Assembly: GCA_022784805.1 (NCBI GenBank)
Contig: JALFYG010000041.1
Coordinates: forward strand, 1 to 8,652
Length of the DNA: 8,652 nt
Origin: Spirochaetales bacterium
GTDB taxonomy: Bacteria; Spirochaetota; Spirochaetia; Sphaerochaetales; Sphaerochaetaceae
Direction: 5' to 3'
Shown piece by piece: positions 5,974 to 8,652 of the stretch. Position 1 is the stretch's first letter. Every line of letters starts with the position of its first letter. A program made the translations under genes and the position numbers. The notes under the pieces were generated by a model that was not told the origin of the DNA, searched no databases, and saw only the letters and a program-made list of their open reading frames with translations.

Positions 5974-6954
5974 ATGGAGAGACGAAAGAAAGTAGTTGTT
6001 CTTGCAACAGGTGGAACTATAGCAGGTGAGGGAAAGCCGGGAGACGCTACAGACTACATCCCAGGAAAAGTCTCCATCACTGACATAGCATCAAGTATCA
6101 GAGGGCTCGATGAGATAGCAGAGATAGAAGAGATTCAGATAGCTAATCTCAATTCAGATGATATCACTTCTTCTTTATGGCTAATGCTTGCCTCTGCCAT
6201 CAATAAGCTTTCCAAAGACAAAAGAATCGATGGTTTTGTCATAACCCATGGTACGGACACTATGGAGGAGACAGCATACTTTCTCCATCTTGTGGTCAAG
6301 ACAGATAAGCCTGTGGTGGTGACAGGCGCCATGAGACCAAGTACAGCCACAAGTGCAGACGGTCCAATGAATTTCTATCAGGCGGTCACTGTGGCTGCCA
6401 GTGAGAAGGCAAGGGGAATGGGTGTCTTATGTGTCTTTTCTGACAGCATCTATTCTGCCAGAGACTTTCAAAAACTAAGCACCACCTCCGTAACTGCCTT
6501 CGGTGGCAGAGACTTTGGAATGATGGGGTATGTATTGGATAGAAATGTGCTTCTCTATAATAAGTCTCTCAAGCCCCATACCACTCAAAGTGAATTCTCG
6601 ATAGATAATATAGACGCCCTACCTAAAGTAGGAATCCTTATTTTCCATGTAGATGCTGATCCTGACTTGATTTATGCAGTGGCAAAAAAGTCTGATGGTT
6701 TGGTGATAGTAGGTGCTGGAAACGGAAACTACAGTATCCGCTACAACGAAGTCATAGGAAAACTTTCCATTCCTGTTGTGAGATCTTCACGTATAGGAAA
6801 CGGTATGATTGTTCCGGACAATACTTTCGACAAGTGGGGGAACATCATTGTTGGAGATAACCTTGCACCGACAAAGGCTCGTATTCTTCTTCAGTTGGCC
6901 CTCACCAAGACGAAAGATGTGGAGAAAATCAAGGAATACTTTAAAAAGTATTGA
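5974..6954 (+). CDS. L-asparaginase
   Basis: This 326-residue protein is a classic bacterial-type asparaginase that hydrolyses L-asparagine to L-aspartate and ammonia. Visible active-site elements are the nucleophile block ATGGTIAG (residues 11-18, Thr15), Tyr28 in the flexible lid, THGTDTMEETAYFL (91-104, with Thr94-Asp95 of the second triad), and SARDFQKLST (161-170) carrying the conserved Lys167. TGAMRPSTATSADGPMN (117-133) is also typical. Length is that of a full enzyme without a leader. The first residues are MERRKK followed directly by the first beta strand, so there is no signal peptide and the enzyme should be cytoplasmic, although the HGTDTMEETAYFL motif is the form often seen in type II enzymes. 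It follows a terminator and precedes the lipoprotein gene by 53 nt. No regulatory link to the neighbours is visible. Confidence 0.94.
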   Translation: MERRKKVVVLATGGTIAGEGKPGDATDYIPGKVSITDIASSIRGLDEIAEIEEIQIANLNSDDITSSLWLMLASAINKLSKDKRIDGFVITHGTDTMEETAYFLHLVVKTDKPVVVTGAMRPSTATSADGPMNFYQAVTVAASEKARGMGVLCVFSDSIYSARDFQKLSTTSVTAFGGRDFGMMGYVLDRNVLLYNKSLKPHTTQSEFSIDNIDALPKVGILIFHVDADPDLIYAVAKKSDGLVIVGAGNGNYSIRYNEVIGKLSIPVVRSSRIGNGMIVPDNTFDKWGNIIVGDNLAPTKARILLQLALTKTKDVEKIKEYFKKY

Positions 6955-6969
6955 AAACATATATTTTCA
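6952..6969. repeat. Perfect AT-rich inverted repeat overlapping the asparaginase stop
   Basis: TGAAAA and TTTTCA form 6-bp arms around CATATA, with the TGA stop codon of the asparaginase as the first three bases. The stem has only two G-C pairs, so it is a poor intrinsic terminator even though a T-rich stretch follows. It could be a weak terminator, a DNA binding site next to the following promoter, or chance in AT-rich sequence. Confidence 0.35.
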
Positions 6970-6971
6970 TT

Positions 6972-7000
6972 TTGACTATATTTTTCTCGTGGACTAAATT
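6972..7000 (+). promoter_or_regulatory. Candidate promoter of the lipoprotein gene
   Basis: TTGACT (6972-6977, five of six matches to the -35 consensus) and TAAATT (6995-7000, four of six to the -10) are spaced by exactly 17 nt. The predicted start site falls at about 7007, directly at the ATG at 7008, which again implies a leaderless message. This is the best-looking promoter in the window. It would let the lipoprotein/barrel pair be expressed independently of the asparaginase. Confidence 0.5.
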
Positions 7001-7007
7001 ATTTGCA

Positions 7008-7928
7008 ATGAAAGCATTTATAGTGACCATATTATCTGTATTGTTGTTAGTTTCCTGTTCTCCTGTGAATCTATGGCAGAAGGCAGGCCTTGCTTCTCCT
7101 GAGCCCATTACCATCAAAGGCAAGACAGGAAGCGCTGGTTTGACTGATGAAGAAAAAGTGGATGTCGTCAGATCCTTTGTGGGAGACAGGGATAGTTACA
7201 TAACATTCTCCATCGACAAACCCTCATCTTTTACAGGAAGCGTCCTCTATCCTCAGAGAAAAGAAGAAGCCGAGGCTATGGCTCAGATGTTGAATGCCAA
7301 ATGCTATGATAAGGACAGCGTGAAAAAGTTCCTTGCTTCTGAAATCGAAAATGAAGAATTGGTGGCGGCAATGAAGAATACTGTCTCTCTTCTCCAAGAA
7401 GGAAAAGCCACGATAATTAATGGGATCGTCGGATTCCTCCCTGATTTTTCAATTACTGAAGATACAGATGAGACAATTAAGCCAATAATCGAGTATTACG
7501 ACTCTATCAAGAAGAATATTTCCGATTATTGCGATGATATGGTTTCTGCTTTGTTTGATCCTCTTACAGACCTATTGTCTTCCTCCGACACTCCGACCTG
7601 GGGTGAGTATGTCAAATGTCAGCTGATGATCAATGTATTCAGCGGTGTCTTGGAATCTATGGATACAATTGTGGATGGTGTAATGAATGCCCTTACCTCG
7701 GAAGAATTGATAGATGCTGTCTTTGATCTTTCGGAAAAAGAAGGGCAAGAGGATTTGAGTTCTCAATTGATGAATGTCGGTGTATCTGCACTTTTGGATA
7801 TAGCAAACGGTGTGGTTTCATCTGTCATATCTCCTCTCGCTGTATACAACAGTATTTCCTATAGCTATGGAGAGGACATCGGTTTGATGCCGATTACAGA
7901 TATTATTAATCAGATGTTGGGGGAGTAA
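7008..7928 (+). CDS. Putative lipoprotein of unknown function
   Basis: This 306-residue protein begins with a lipoprotein signal peptide: Lys2, a hydrophobic core (residues 4-15) and the lipobox LVSC with the lipidation Cys at 17, followed by SPVN. The mature part is acidic and mostly predicted helical. A short stretch up to about 80 (ITIKGKTGSAGLTDEEK, SYITFSIDKPSSF) is followed by amphipathic helices through 85-245 and a hydrophobic C-terminal region (255-285). Three further cysteines (99, 175, 204) are present. I recognise no domain. The ATG at 7008 gives a textbook signal peptide. A TTG at 6951 would prefix 19 residues that look like a second hydrophobic segment, which is less likely. No Shine-Dalgarno precedes 7008. 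The stop is separated by one base from the next ATG, so it probably acts with that outer-membrane protein, anchored to the inner face of the outer membrane or to the cell surface (inference). Confidence 0.85.
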   Translation: MKAFIVTILSVLLLVSCSPVNLWQKAGLASPEPITIKGKTGSAGLTDEEKVDVVRSFVGDRDSYITFSIDKPSSFTGSVLYPQRKEEAEAMAQMLNAKCYDKDSVKKFLASEIENEELVAAMKNTVSLLQEGKATIINGIVGFLPDFSITEDTDETIKPIIEYYDSIKKNISDYCDDMVSALFDPLTDLLSSSDTPTWGEYVKCQLMINVFSGVLESMDTIVDGVMNALTSEELIDAVFDLSEKEGQEDLSSQLMNVGVSALLDIANGVVSSVISPLAVYNSISYSYGEDIGLMPITDIINQMLGE

Positions 7929-7929
7929 A

Positions 7930-8652
7930 ATGAAACGTTTTCTTGTCACTTTATTAGTTCTTATTGTTTCTTTTTCTCTCTTTGCCTCTTCCTTCACGTC
8001 CTATAGACCATTGGAAAGGGAATATAGGGCCATGGGATGCTCCGGTATGTCCCTTTCTGGTGTAAACAAAGGTTTTTACACTAACTCTGCAGCTCTTTCA
8101 AATGACAAGTTCAATCTTGTGCTTCCAGCCCTTGAAGTGGGAGTGGGTAGTTTTTCTGAGATTGTCACCATTCCTTTCTCTTCCCTCGCAGATGGGGACT
8201 TTAATGCAATAAATGAAGTGCTTTCCAAGTTGACAGGTACTATTCCTATCCTCGATATAAAGGCTTCATCTTCTCTTGCTCTCTTTGGCTTCGGTGCAGC
8301 CATCGATGCTTCAGGTGGAATTTATACCTCTGGAGAGGGAATAAGTGTGGGTCTTGTTCCATTCTTGAAAGTGGCTGGTTCCTTTGGTTATGGCAGGGGC
8401 TTTGATATAAGGGAAGATATGACCCTGGAAGTCGGTGCCATGGCACATGTATCAAGTTTCTTCTATTCTTCTCCTATTGGTGTGTCTGAACTATTGGATA
8501 TGGTTGCTTCTGCAGAAATGGGAAATCTTGGTCTAAAGTTTACCGATATGACATTCACGATGGATGTTGGAACCACTCTTAGACTTGATAATGGATTCTC
8601 TTTTGCCCTAGCTCTTACAAATATGGGAAAGGGTATAGATGCTGTAAATATT
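7930..8652 (+). CDS. Putative outer-membrane beta-barrel protein (UPF0164/PorV/FadL-like), 3' end outside the window
   Basis: The frame is open from the ATG at 7930 to the window edge and gives 241 residues. A Sec signal peptide (residues 1-19, core LVTLLVLIVSFSLF, likely cleaved after Ala19) is followed by REYRAMGCSGMSLSG (30-44) and FYTNSAAL (49-56). These resemble the RAMGxAGxA...xNPAAL opening of the PorV/UPF0164/FadL-like outer-membrane proteins, though the usual Pro is Ser53 here. The rest alternates polar and hydrophobic residues with many Gly, Ser and aromatic residues in short strand-like stretches (for example 112-140, 150-160, 170-185, 215-235), as in a barrel. No lipobox is present. 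GGGGGAG at 7919-7925 is a strong Shine-Dalgarno ending 4 nt before the ATG, and the gene follows the lipoprotein stop by one base, so the two are likely coupled. Exact family and transported or bound substrate are uncertain. Confidence 0.8.
   Translation, partial: MKRFLVTLLVLIVSFSLFASSFTSYRPLEREYRAMGCSGMSLSGVNKGFYTNSAALSNDKFNLVLPALEVGVGSFSEIVTIPFSSLADGDFNAINEVLSKLTGTIPILDIKASSSLALFGFGAAIDASGGIYTSGEGISVGLVPFLKVAGSFGYGRGFDIREDMTLEVGAMAHVSSFFYSSPIGVSELLDMVASAEMGNLGLKFTDMTFTMDVGTTLRLDNGFSFALALTNMGKGIDAVNI

Noticed and set aside
6951..7007. TTG start adding 19 residues to the lipoprotein
   Set aside because: It would create two consecutive hydrophobic leaders. The ATG at 7008 alone gives a standard lipoprotein signal with a correctly placed lipobox.

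Overview
The window looks like a chromosomal stretch from a Gram-negative-type bacterium with moderately low GC (low-to-mid 40s % by eye). Two things point to a double membrane: a lipoprotein with a clear lipobox, and directly after it a secreted beta-barrel-like protein whose N-terminus resembles the UPF0164/PorV/FadL-like outer-membrane proteins common in spirochaetes. A gut or anaerobic spirochaete (Treponema/Sphaerochaeta relatives) is my best guess. This rests on family resemblance, not on any marker gene. I see no tRNA, rRNA, CRISPR array, transposase or integrase.

Layout. Positions 1-138 hold the tail of an unidentified gene, closed by a good intrinsic terminator. A LacX-type aldose-1-epimerase-family gene (259-1119, +) follows. 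It converges on a two-gene minus-strand operon, cutC (2664-3407) then an M81/MlrC-type metallopeptidase (1201-2664), whose stop and start codons overlap as TGATG. A strong bidirectional hairpin terminator (1138-1179) separates the converging units. A LacI-family regulator (3507-4508, +) is divergent from cutC across a 99-bp intergenic region, and a MATE exporter (4561-5868, +) lies just downstream of it, closed by a terminator at 5882-5917. Next come an L-asparaginase (5974-6954, +), a lipoprotein of unknown function (7008-7928, +) and the start of an outer-membrane barrel-like protein (7930 to the window end, +). The last two are almost fused and probably translationally coupled.

How they may work together. 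The cutC-M81 pair with a divergent LacI-type regulator has the architecture of a small inducible catabolic locus, but neither enzyme has a known substrate in this setting. CutC's copper role is itself doubtful. The MATE pump may be co-transcribed with the regulator. Asparaginase provides aspartate and ammonia and has no visible functional tie to its neighbours. The lipoprotein/barrel pair looks like an envelope module. Most genes carry good Shine-Dalgarno sequences. The LacI gene and the lipoprotein gene do not: each has a -10-like hexamer ending 6-7 nt before its ATG, so both may be leaderless.

Overall this is mostly ordinary metabolic and envelope content. The parts most worth a second look are the coupled CutC/M81 pair, the structured cutC leader, the two possible leaderless starts, an Asn in place of the usual His in the epimerase, and the unrecognised lipoprotein/barrel pair.
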